Shown here in pieces: positions 54,892 to 62,621 of a DNA stretch of 64,000 nucleotides. The stretch is from the NCBI RefSeq assembly GCF_009017255.1, contig NZ_WBZB01000004.1, forward strand, positions 62,001-126,000, written 5' to 3'. How positions within the stretch are numbered: the first letter of the stretch is position 1; the number at the start of each line of letters is the position of its first letter. Origin of the DNA: Alkaliphilus serpentinus. Its GTDB lineage: Bacteria; Bacillota; Clostridia; Peptostreptococcales; Natronincolaceae. A program made the translations under genes and the position numbers. The notes beneath the pieces are model-generated. The model was not told the origin of the DNA. It made no database searches and saw only the letters and a program-made list of their open reading frames with translations.

Positions 54892-55040
54892 CAATATCCC
54901 CCTTGGCATCTACTTTTAACTTTATTCTTAATTAAAATCTTAACCACCTCTTCCATAGTTTTATTACCCTCATATTTATGAACAACTACAACTTTTTTAT
55001 CCTTCCTCCTTCCTTTGCTATTGGTTTTTTTTTCTTCCAT
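54891..55040 (-). CDS. 49-aa basic protein coupled to the recombinase
   Basis: ATG at 55040 preceded by GGAGGGAAATATT; encodes a protein beginning MEEKKTNSKGRRKDKKVVVV and continuing YEGNKTMEEVVKILIKNKVK, ending at TGA 54891-54893, which overlaps the recombinase ATG as TGATG. Very basic first 20 residues, then a predicted helix. Small partners beside serine recombinases can be directionality factors; that role is only a guess here. It is too short for ordinary gene callers. Confidence 0.7.
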   Translation of the reverse strand: MEEKKTNSKGRRKDKKVVVVHKYEGNKTMEEVVKILIKNKVKSRCQGGY

Positions 55041-55544
55041 AATATTTCCCTCCAATTCTAAGGGTTTCTATATTATAGATATGCAATAAAAACTATGTCC
55101 TATTAAAAGAACAAAAGCATTTCATGCGTTAATTTTCTATGGTTAAAATGCTTTTGTTTTCCAGGGAACCCATGTGTTCCCTAGGACGTTTCACTGTACC
55201 CTCCTTACTTTAATAAGGGGGAACGCCCCCCTTAACAACCTCCCATTTCATAGGACTTAAAACGAACTTTTTTCCTATGAAATAAAAAAAGCCCTAAGGC
55301 TTTTTTAAAAATGTTGAATGTTGAATGTTGAATGTTGAATTAAAGAAAGATTTGCATTGCAAATCTCTTATTTGTTATTTATTCTGATCCTTTAATATAC
55401 CTATTACATAATTTCCTGCCCATTAATTGCTCATTTCCAATTACTCATTGTTTTTATTCTTCTTCTTAATTCTTTACCTATTACCTATTACTTATAACCA
55501 TTAACCTATAACCAACCTTTTATCCCTTAACTATTAACTATTAG
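55041..55544. other. Non-coding region of the element with six consecutive hairpins and a heptad repeat
   Basis: Perfect stems: 55110-55122/55146-55158 (13 bp), 55163-55169/55176-55182 (7 bp), 55215-55221/55227-55233 (7 bp, G/C-runs), 55245-55255/55273-55283 (11 bp), 55285-55293/55298-55306 (9 bp with A/T-runs, a two-way terminator) and 55348-55355/55359-55366 (8 bp). Nothing coding. They lie in the untranslated region between psuG and the recombinase operon, so they may form a terminator array or a structured RNA. Confidence 0.75.
55309..55510. repeat. Composite heptad repeat in the element
   Basis: Four TTGAATG units (55311-55340), the hairpin AGATTTGC-ATT-GCAAATCT (55348-55366), then TTACCTA-type heptads (55475-55510). 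Same layout as 61942-62113. Confidence 0.7.
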
Positions 55545-56480
55545 TTATTCACTATACACTGGGTTTTCTAGCTTCGCCAGCTCCACTGAAATTTCAGCTG
55601 CTACCCTGGCATTGTTATACACAAGCTGTATATTGGCATCCAGGCTATTTCCTTTTGTTAATTCCTTTACCCGCTCTAGCAGGAAAGGGGTTGTAGCCTT
55701 TCCTTTTATTCCCCTGATACCTGCTTCCATAAGTGCCTCATCTATAGCTTGGTTAATGATATTGAAATCCATTTGGTGCTCTTCTGGTATAGGATTGGCA
55801 ATAACCATTCCTCCCTTTAAACCAAGCTCCCATTTAGTCTTTAGGGCCGCTGCAACTTCCTTAGCATCTTCAACAATATAGTCTACTTTAAAGCCGCTTT
55901 TTCTGGTATAAAAGGCTGGTAATTCCTCTGTTTTAAACCCTACCACTGGTACCCCATGGGTTTCTAAATATTCTAACGTTAATCCTAAGTCTAATATAGA
56001 CTTAGCACCAGCACATACAACGGCAACATTGGTGTTTGAAAGCTCCTGTAGATCTGCTGATATATCAAAGCTCTCTTCTGCACCCCGATGAACTCCACCA
56101 ATCCCCCCAGTTGCAAAAATTTTTATCTGTGCCAAGCTGGCAATAATCATTGTTGAAGCAACTGTTGTTGCACCATCTAGGCCTTTAGATATTAAAAAGG
56201 GAATATCGCGCCTACTGGTTTTTAGAATACCCTTTCCCCTACCCATATAGTCTATTTCTTCTTTAGTAAGGCCCGCCTTTAGCTTTCCCTTAATAATTGC
56301 AATAGTTGCTGGTACAGCCCCTTTTCCTCGTATGATCTCTTCAACCCTTAAAGCGGTTTCTACATTCTGGGGATAAGGCATCCCATGGGAAATAATTGTG
56401 GATTCCAAGGCCACCACAGGTTTTCCATTCGTTAATGCATCCTGTACCTCAGGATTTATATCTAGATATTGATGGATCAT
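55545..56480 (-). CDS. psuG: Pseudouridine-5'-phosphate glycosidase
   Basis: Cleaves pseudouridine 5'-phosphate to uracil and ribose 5-phosphate. 311 aa with conserved ALESTIISHGMPYPQNV (about 25), TVASTMIIASLAQIKIFATGGIGGVHRGAEESFDISADL (about 105-143) and the PAFYTRKSGF loop (about 208). The usual kinase partner PsuK is absent from the element. GGAGGAG precedes the ATG. Full length, so probably active cargo. Confidence 0.95.
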   Translation of the reverse strand: MIHQYLDINPEVQDALTNGKPVVALESTIISHGMPYPQNVETALRVEEIIRGKGAVPATIAIIKGKLKAGLTKEEIDYMGRGKGILKTSRRDIPFLISKGLDGATTVASTMIIASLAQIKIFATGGIGGVHRGAEESFDISADLQELSNTNVAVVCAGAKSILDLGLTLEYLETHGVPVVGFKTEELPAFYTRKSGFKVDYIVEDAKEVAAALKTKWELGLKGGMVIANPIPEEHQMDFNIINQAIDEALMEAGIRGIKGKATTPFLLERVKELTKGNSLDANIQLVYNNARVAAEISVELAKLENPVYSE

Positions 56481-56604
56481 TTATTTCTCCTCCATTTCTT
56501 TAAAAAACACTTAAGTTTTAAAAAGTATACATTCAATTTTATTTTATGGCTTTATTCTACCCTAAAATCTTACCATCGAAAAGTCTGAGGACTTAATTTA
56601 TGGA

Positions 56605-56647
56605 TAGAAAGCTAAAAGGGAGGTAAAACCTCCCTTTTAGCTTTCTA
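56605..56647 (-). terminator. Strong terminator after the ABC exporter operon
   Basis: Nineteen-bp perfect stem (56605-56623 with 56629-56647) and a 5-nt loop; it contains the stop codon of the second ABC gene. The stem is unusually long; the tail is weakly T-rich. Confidence 0.8.
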
Positions 56648-58463
56648 ACGCCTTTTTTCCTTCCTCATCAATAAATTGATTCGTATATAATCTGTAGTAA
56701 TATCCCTTTTTCTTCATTAGCTGATGGTGATTACCTGCTTCTATGAGCTTACCCTTACGAATAACAAGAATTCTATCGGCAGATCTAATGGTAGATAGCC
56801 TGTGGGCAATAATAAAGCTGGTTCTACCCTTTAAAACCTTGTTAATGGCTTTTTGAATCATTTGTTCCGTTTCAGTATCTATGGAGGATGTAGCTTCATC
56901 TAACACAAAAATCCTAGGGTTTGCTAAAACTGCTCTTGCAAAGGATATCAGCTGTTTCTCCCCAGAAGAAAGCAATCCTCCTCCCTCACCAACCTCTGTA
57001 TCGTAGCCCTTCTCCAGCTTCATTATAAAATCATGGGCATTTACAAGCTTTGCGGCCCTAATAATATCCATTTCCCTGGCATCTAGCCTACCATATCGAA
57101 TATTATCCTTAATGGTACCACTAAATAGATGGGGACTTTGTAGTACATAGCCAAGATTTGAGTGGAGCCATAGCTGGGAACGTTCTTTGTAGTTTACACC
57201 ATCAATTAGAATTTCTCCACTGGTGGCCTCATAAAATCTACAAGCTATATTTACAATGGTACTTTTACCTGACCCGGTTTCACCAACCAAGGCTATGGTT
57301 TCTCCAGCCTTAACCTCTATATTAAAATTCTCCAGGATTGGTTCCTCAGGGTTATAAGAAAAGGACACATTTTTAAAGGTTATGTCTCCTTTTATTTCTG
57401 GCCAGTTTTCTCTTTTAGGATTGAAGGAATCTCCAAATATCTCAACTACCTCAGGTGTGTCCTTTATTGCTGGCTCAGTATTTACCATGGACATTACCCT
57501 TTCAGCAGCGGCATGGGCATTTTGAAACTCAGCAAATACCCTAGCCAGTTCCCTTACTGGCTCGAAGAAAAGAATTGTAAAGGAGATAAAAGCCACAAGG
57601 GTTCCATAGCTAATGGTGTTTCGCGAAATATCAATCCCCCCAAACCACAGTATTAGAGCAGTTCCTATGCTTCCGAAGGTTAATACCAAAGGCAGATAAA
57701 GGGATGAATAGATGGCAGCCCTTATGGATGCAGCTCTCATTTCTCCGGTTTTTTCAGTAAATTCCTCTAGGTTTTTCTCTTCCCTTACCAATACCTTTGT
57801 AGTTTTAGCACCAGTAATTCCTTCGTTAAAGGCCCCAGTGATTTTTGAGTTAATTTTCCTCACTACTCTATATTCCTTTAAAATTTTCTTTTGAAAATAT
57901 AGGCTTATAACAGCTAAAAAGGGAGTTACAGAGAGGGTTATTAGGGCCAGCTTCCAATTTAAGAAAAACATTACTACAGCTATAGCAGTCATCTTGGTAA
58001 AGCCCCAGACCATATCCACTGTTCCCCATGAAATAATCTCACCCAATCGGACAACATCATTGGTCATCCTTGCCATCAGCCACCCTACAGCCTTATTATC
58101 ATAATAAGAGAAGGAAAGCTCTTGAAGTCTTTTAAAGCCAGCTTTTCTGATGGAATAGGTGATTCCCGTTTCTATTTTTGCCGCCATATCTATAAACTTA
58201 AATACTGTATAGGATAGTGCTACAATAAGGAGGAAATACACTAGGATAAAATACTCTATTCCCTCTGTGGTACCCTCCATAGCAAATTGATCTACAGCTA
58301 TTTTGGTCATATAAGTAAAGGCTACATCTATGACAGCAACAGCCACCATCAATATTGCAAGTAGAATCATTTCCTTTTTTAGTGGGAGAGTATATTTAAA
58401 TATGTCCTTCCACAGTTTAAAATCAATCTTTTGTTGATGCTCTTGTTCATTATGCTCTATCAT
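56637..58463 (-). CDS. ABC exporter half-transporter, second subunit
   Basis: 608 aa, TMD (six helices, about 30-320) fused to an ATPase domain. Walker A GETGSGKSTIVNIA (about 393), signature altered to LSSGEKQL (about 496), Walker B with catalytic Glu IFVLDEATSSID (about 517) and H-loop IAHRLST. It pairs with the preceding gene: this subunit has the catalytic Glu but a degenerate signature, as in BmrCD/TM287-288-type heterodimers. Substrate likely a lipid or drug; not determined. Confidence 0.9.
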   Translation of the reverse strand: MIEHNEQEHQQKIDFKLWKDIFKYTLPLKKEMILLAILMVAVAVIDVAFTYMTKIAVDQFAMEGTTEGIEYFILVYFLLIVALSYTVFKFIDMAAKIETGITYSIRKAGFKRLQELSFSYYDNKAVGWLMARMTNDVVRLGEIISWGTVDMVWGFTKMTAIAVVMFFLNWKLALITLSVTPFLAVISLYFQKKILKEYRVVRKINSKITGAFNEGITGAKTTKVLVREEKNLEEFTEKTGEMRAASIRAAIYSSLYLPLVLTFGSIGTALILWFGGIDISRNTISYGTLVAFISFTILFFEPVRELARVFAEFQNAHAAAERVMSMVNTEPAIKDTPEVVEIFGDSFNPKRENWPEIKGDITFKNVSFSYNPEEPILENFNIEVKAGETIALVGETGSGKSTIVNIACRFYEATSGEILIDGVNYKERSQLWLHSNLGYVLQSPHLFSGTIKDNIRYGRLDAREMDIIRAAKLVNAHDFIMKLEKGYDTEVGEGGGLLSSGEKQLISFARAVLANPRIFVLDEATSSIDTETEQMIQKAINKVLKGRTSFIIAHRLSTIRSADRILVIRKGKLIEAGNHHQLMKKKGYYYRLYTNQFIDEEGKKALES

Positions 58464-58511
58464 TTTATCTACCTACCTTCAAATACTAAATTAATTTGAA
58501 TAATTCTTTTA

Positions 58512-60314
58512 TTAATTAGCAACCTCCATAAATCCATCTTCTGATGAGTTTTGAATATTCCATATCTTTTTATATAAACCTTCCTCATGAATAAGTTGAT
58601 CATGGTTTCCAGTTTGTATTAATTTACCTTTATCTAAAACGATTATAAAATCAGCCTCCGACAAGGTTGAAATCCTATGGGATATGATGAATGTTGTTGC
58701 CTTATTTTTTCTCTCCTTTAGTGCCGCTCTAATGGATGCATCCGTCTCTGTATCAACTGCGCTTAAAGAATCATCAAAGACAACAATTGGTGAATTATTA
58801 ATTAAGGATCTGGCTATGGCCATCCTTTGCTTTTGACCTCCAGATAGGGATACTCCCCTTTCTCCTACAAGGGTTTCATAACCCTTATCAAATTCTAAAA
58901 TTACATCATGGATGGAGGCTACCTGTGCCACCTCAACTACTTCCTCATCATTTGCATCGTATCTTCCCAGTCTGATGTTTTCTTTAATGGTTTTTGCAAA
59001 GAGAAAAGGCTCTTGTAATATTAAACCTAGATTGCTTCGTATCCACTTCTTATCAATGGTCTTAAGCTCTTTACCATCAATTTTTATTGAGCCCTCTTGA
59101 TAATCAAATAGTCTGGCTAATAGATGCACTAAGGTTGTTTTCCCGGAACCAGTAGGGCCTAGTATTGCAACGGTTTGACCTGCCTCTACATTAAAGTTAA
59201 TATTTTTTAGAATGGGTTTATCCGTCTCATAACCAAAGGAAACATTTTCAAAGGAAATATTTCCATAAATCGGACTTTTGTCTCCGTTTTCCTCCATATT
59301 TTCAATGGGCTCATCAATAATTGCCTGAATCCTTTCTACAGCCACCATGGCCTTTCCAAGGTCGGTAATAACCCTACCCATCTGTCTAACAGGCCATAGA
59401 AGCATGCCAATGTAGGTTGTAAATACCACCAATGTGCCTAAACTGATTCTACCCATAGCGGTCCAATAGATCCCTGTAACCAGTACCATTCCGATTTGGA
59501 ACATGCAAATTAGATCTGATATGGACCAATACCAAGCAAACAACCTAATGAGCTTATAGGTAAAATCTCTATTAATACGATTCTTTTCTTCAAATCTTTC
59601 TTCTTCATGCCTTTGACGTCCAAAGGCCCTAACCACCCTTAAGCCCGTTAGGTTTTCCTGAAGGGTAGTAGACATCTTCCCCTCCGATTCATCCATTAGC
59701 TTAAAGGCCTTTTTAACCTTAATAAAGAAAACCACTGCAAAGGTAAAAATTACTGGTACCAATGCTAGAGATACCAATGTCATGGTTAAATCTAAGGTTA
59801 ACATGATATAACCAGAGAATAGAAGCATAAACAATGCACTACCGATTTCAACAAATTGAGTAGCTAAGAATCTTCTAATAGTTTCAACATCAGATGTACA
59901 CCTTTGTACTAGATCTCCAGTCTCTGCCTTAACATGATACTGATAAGATAAATATTGAAGGTGATTATAAAGTTGATCCCTCATTTTTCTTGAGACGGTC
60001 TCAGCAGCCTCTGCAGACCACTTCCCCTTGAAAAATAGGAATAAACCTCTAAAGACTGTGAAGGCCACCAACATCCCTGCAGGAATCCACAGCTTACTCT
60101 TCAAAGCTGAAACACCACCAAACCCCTCAATAATTCTTACTACCCAATAGGGTGCAGAAAGCTGTTCATTTCCAATAATGGAATCTATCGTAATTTTCAT
60201 CACCAATGGTCCAATTAAGCTAAATAGTGCTGCCATACCAATACTAAGAATAGCAAAGGTATACTTACTTCTATTTCCCTTCATATAATTCCATAATAAT
60301 TTAATATTCTTCAT
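58512..60314 (-). CDS. ABC exporter half-transporter, first subunit (Asp at the catalytic Glu)
   Basis: 600 aa, TMD (six helices, about 18-310) plus ATPase. Walker A GPTGSGKTTLVHLL (about 380), consensus signature LSGGQKQRMAIARSL (about 484), Walker B PIVVFDDSLSAVD with Asp in place of the catalytic Glu. Together with the next gene (48 bp downstream) it forms an asymmetric heterodimer with one degenerate site. It is preceded by a leader ORF and two terminators, an arrangement known from bmrB-bmrCD, where antibiotics that slow ribosomes induce the exporter. Confidence 0.9.
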   Translation of the reverse strand: MKNIKLLWNYMKGNRSKYTFAILSIGMAALFSLIGPLVMKITIDSIIGNEQLSAPYWVVRIIEGFGGVSALKSKLWIPAGMLVAFTVFRGLFLFFKGKWSAEAAETVSRKMRDQLYNHLQYLSYQYHVKAETGDLVQRCTSDVETIRRFLATQFVEIGSALFMLLFSGYIMLTLDLTMTLVSLALVPVIFTFAVVFFIKVKKAFKLMDESEGKMSTTLQENLTGLRVVRAFGRQRHEEERFEEKNRINRDFTYKLIRLFAWYWSISDLICMFQIGMVLVTGIYWTAMGRISLGTLVVFTTYIGMLLWPVRQMGRVITDLGKAMVAVERIQAIIDEPIENMEENGDKSPIYGNISFENVSFGYETDKPILKNINFNVEAGQTVAILGPTGSGKTTLVHLLARLFDYQEGSIKIDGKELKTIDKKWIRSNLGLILQEPFLFAKTIKENIRLGRYDANDEEVVEVAQVASIHDVILEFDKGYETLVGERGVSLSGGQKQRMAIARSLINNSPIVVFDDSLSAVDTETDASIRAALKERKNKATTFIISHRISTLSEADFIIVLDKGKLIQTGNHDQLIHEEGLYKKIWNIQNSSEDGFMEVAN

Positions 60315-60464
60315 TGTAGACCCCCCTTGCGGTCAAATTTTACTTTTTTAGGATTTTTTAATTTTGGTTCCCTATCCCATAAATCATGTTTAATGGTTAA
60401 AACCACCAATATAATATGCTGCCATCATTTCGCCCCCTTATTTATTCATTAAGTAAACCCATAT

Positions 60465-60496
60465 AAAAAGCCCTGGCAAGAAGTAGCTACCAGGGC
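60465..60496 (-). terminator. Attenuator terminator T2 upstream of the ABC exporter
   Basis: Stem GCCCTGG (60470-60476) / CCAGGGC (60490-60496) plus TTTTTATAT. Its arms could also pair with those of T1 (6 of 7 bases), giving alternative folds. Confidence 0.7.
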
Positions 60497-60515
60497 AATG
60501 AATATAAAATCAAAC

Positions 60516-60549
60516 AAAAAGCCCAGGCAAGCATATCCTTACCTGGGCT
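60516..60549 (-). terminator. Attenuator terminator T1 directly after the leader ORF
   Basis: Stem AGCCCAGG (60520-60527) / CCTGGGCT (60542-60549), extendable to 12 bp with one wobble, followed by TTTTTG on the minus strand; 15 nt after the leader stop. Confidence 0.8.
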
Positions 60550-60563
60550 GATTACACTATGTA

Positions 60564-60713
60564 TCAGTTGGTGAGTAAAGATGAGTTACTTCCCTTAGAA
60601 AACAGAGTATTTAATTCTAGGCATACTAATCCCTTGGGGATGCCAAAAAAACCTGTTGATACAATAGCATTAATGCTTATTAATTCTCTGTTAACTAAAC
60701 TAATCATAACCAT
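60564..60713 (-). CDS. 49-codon leader peptide of the ABC exporter operon
   Basis: ATG at 60713 with AAGGAGGTG upstream; begins MVMISLVNRELISINAIVST and ends LLTN before TGA at 60564-60566. It has its own promoter and is followed by tandem terminators T1/T2 before the exporter gene. Within the ORF the RNA can form GGCAT...ATGCC and AGCATTAATGCT hairpins. Position and layout match BmrB-type leaders; no sequence similarity to BmrB is claimed. A small functional protein is the alternative. Confidence 0.7.
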   Translation of the reverse strand: MVMISLVNRELISINAIVSTGFFGIPKGLVCLELNTLFSKGSNSSLLTN

Positions 60714-60743
60714 CCTACACCTCCTTACTTAATTTACAGTCAA

Positions 60744-60772
60744 ATTATACCATAGATTCATGAAGCATACAA
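60744..60772 (-). promoter_or_regulatory. Promoter of the leader / ABC exporter operon
   Basis: TTGTAT (60767-60772) and perfect TATAAT (60744-60749) with a 17-bp spacer, about 30 bp upstream of the leader start codon. Confidence 0.75.
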
Positions 60773-60814
60773 ACTTTTTTTTACAAATATGAAGATTTTT
60801 TAATATTATCTATA

Positions 60815-61912
60815 TTACTCTTGTGAAATTTCAATTTTCACCAGCTCTGAATTAGAAAATAAGCGCATTGGTGGCCCCCAGGTTCCAGTGCCAGAGGTTG
60901 TATAAATGTAACTGTTCTTGTATCTATAGACACCATAGGAATACTTGAAAATTATCGCCACAATAAAATTCAAAGGAGGGATTTGCCCCCTATGGGTATG
61001 GCCAGATAATTGCAAATCAATTCCTGCTTCAACTGCCTCTCTAAATTTAACAGGCTGATGAGATAATAAAATATGGAGCTTTGCTGAATCACTGTCAGTC
61101 AATAAATCCTTCAGCTGATGATTAGCATTTGCGCCTCTTCGATTTGAAGAATCGTCAACTCCAATTAGTGTGATATCCTCCAATTCTATTCTTTTGTTAT
61201 CAATCACTTCGATATTTGCATCACCACAGAATCTCTTAAAGCCTTCATATCCAGAGTATATTTCGTGATTGCCTGATACAGCATATACTCCAACCTTAGC
61301 TTTAAGGGTTTTTAGTATTGGTGCAAATTTCTTGATTTTCTCATATTCATCATCCACCATATCTCCTGTAATTAAGATAAGGTCTGCCTCTAAGCCATTA
61401 CAGCTTTCCACCAGTTCATTCACCCATTTTTTAGAGGTTAATAGTCCTAAATGGATGTCGGATAAATGAATAATCCTTAGTTGATTTTTCATTGTTTTTT
61501 GATATTTTATTTCTATGGTTTTAAGAATTGGGCCTTTTTTAGCAATGGTAATTGACACAAGGCTTAGAATTGGAATTAGTGTAAAGGCTATTGTATTGAT
61601 TTGATAATCATATCCATTAATAATATATAATAAAACTTCCTTGATCATTAAAACAAATAAGGAAATTGATAATATTCCCATCCATATTGATCCAAAATAA
61701 GATACTATAAAGCCATACTTAAATTTTCTTATAAGGCGTCCTAAAACATAGCTGACTCCCCCCAACCAAAAAATCAATTGAATAAGTAGCTTAATGAATC
61801 CCCCAAGAGTAAATTGATTCATCAGCTGAGTATAAACAAAATAATTCATTCCTCCATAAATACTAAAAAAAATTACAAAAAATATGGTAAATGCCATTAT
61901 TCTCTTGAGCAT
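60815..61912 (-). CDS. Membrane-associated metallophosphoesterase
   Basis: 365 aa from ATG 61912 (MLKRIMAFTIFF), preceded by AGGAGGA. Four N-terminal transmembrane segments (about 4-125), then a calcineurin-like phosphoesterase domain with the metal-binding series LSDIHLG (about 152), ITGDMVDDE (about 183), VSGNHEIYSG (about 213), LLSHQP (about 274) and SGHTHRGQ (about 292). Related to YkuE/YaeI-type enzymes, some of which act on lipids; substrate unknown here. First cargo gene at the attR end. Confidence 0.9.
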   Translation of the reverse strand: MLKRIMAFTIFFVIFFSIYGGMNYFVYTQLMNQFTLGGFIKLLIQLIFWLGGVSYVLGRLIRKFKYGFIVSYFGSIWMGILSISLFVLMIKEVLLYIINGYDYQINTIAFTLIPILSLVSITIAKKGPILKTIEIKYQKTMKNQLRIIHLSDIHLGLLTSKKWVNELVESCNGLEADLILITGDMVDDEYEKIKKFAPILKTLKAKVGVYAVSGNHEIYSGYEGFKRFCGDANIEVIDNKRIELEDITLIGVDDSSNRRGANANHQLKDLLTDSDSAKLHILLSHQPVKFREAVEAGIDLQLSGHTHRGQIPPLNFIVAIIFKYSYGVYRYKNSYIYTTSGTGTWGPPMRLFSNSELVKIEISQE

Positions 61913-61941
61913 AGTTCCTCCTTTGTAAAAGCACATTAATA

Positions 61942-62113
61942 AGTGTTGAATGTTGAATGTTGAATTGATGTGGAAATTTGTTTGCAAATTTCATAGTTTT
62001 TGTCTTCTCTATTTTTAAACTTTAGGCTATTCACTATTAGTTATTATCTATTAACTGTAGCTTACCATTACTATTACTATTACTAATTATTTATTCCCTA
62101 TTACCTATTACCT
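61942..62113. repeat. Composite heptad repeat near attR
   Basis: TTGAATG units (61943-61964), the stem-loop GAAATTTG-TTTG-CAAATTTC (about 61973-61991), an AT-rich middle and TTACCTA-type heptads (62090-62113) ending 30 bp from the att core. Same layout as 55309-55510. Confidence 0.7.
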
Positions 62114-62118
62114 TCACT

Positions 62119-62490
62119 TCAACTCTTTTCCCATGTGTTATCCCATCCACCTGGATAGCTAATTTTAACCCTTCCACATCTTGCTAGCATAGCTCCTAAA
62201 AAAATTATGGATGATCTCATTTCTCTAACCAACTTCTCAGGTATCTCGTAATTATTGAGATTTTTGGAATCCACCACTACGGTATTCCCTTCTCTAGTAA
62301 CCTTACAGCCTACAGACTCCAGGATTTGTATCATAATTTCAACATCAGATAGCATTGGAATATCATGCACTATATTTATACCACTGTTTAACACAGTTGC
62401 AGCTAAAATAGGAAGAACTGAGTTTTTTGCACCCTGCACCTCTAGCTCTCCAACTATTTTATTACCACCGATTACTTCAAATTTACTCAC
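62119..62490 (-). pseudogene. murA: murA, 5' part (interrupted by the 8.8-kb element)
   Basis: N-terminal 115 residues of MurA from GTG 62490 (VSKFEVIGGNKIVGELEVQGAKNS), with GGAGGTGA 7 nt upstream, then seven element-encoded residues WDNTWEK and Ser before the stop. Contains the conserved GAKNSVLPILAA loop (about 20-31, with the UDP-sugar-binding Lys) and ISYPGG just before the catalytic Cys. It cannot be active alone. The organism therefore depends on another murA or on excision; many Firmicutes carry two murA genes. Confidence 0.93.
62144..62154 (-). other. attR-type core (murA 5' / element junction)
   Basis: CCAGGTGGATG of murA (Pro-Gly-Gly and the first two bases of codon 116) followed by element sequence GGATAACACATGG, which turns Cys116 into Trp. 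Confidence 0.8.
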
Positions 62491-62621
62491 CAGCTGGTCA
62501 CCTCCAAAGTTCAATATGTTTATTTATATATGTAAAAAAATATCTGCTGGCAAATTTAACAAATATATAAACATATTATGCAGAAACCCTGTAGGTGTTA
62601 CTCTTTGGTTTTTTTAGATAT

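Larger units (their letters stand above)
53346..62154 (-). mobile_element. 8,798-bp serine-recombinase element inserted in the catalytic-Cys codon of murA
   Basis: Bounded by 11-bp sites CCAGGGGGATG (53346-53356) and CCAGGTGGATG (62144-62154), identical at 10 of 11 positions. One site lies at the 3' end of a large serine recombinase gene. Excision restores murA in frame. Cargo, all on the minus strand in murA's direction: metallophosphoesterase, 49-codon leader, ABC exporter pair, psuG, hairpin cluster, 49-aa ORF, recombinase. No phage structural or conjugation genes. Compare skin-type intervening elements (sigK, spsM) of spore-formers, also excised by large serine recombinases. Confidence 0.88.

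Noticed and set aside
52442-62490. Ordinary murA pseudogene by point decay
   Set aside because: Both halves are intact up to the att cores and rejoin in frame to a normal-length MurA, so decay is not the explanation.
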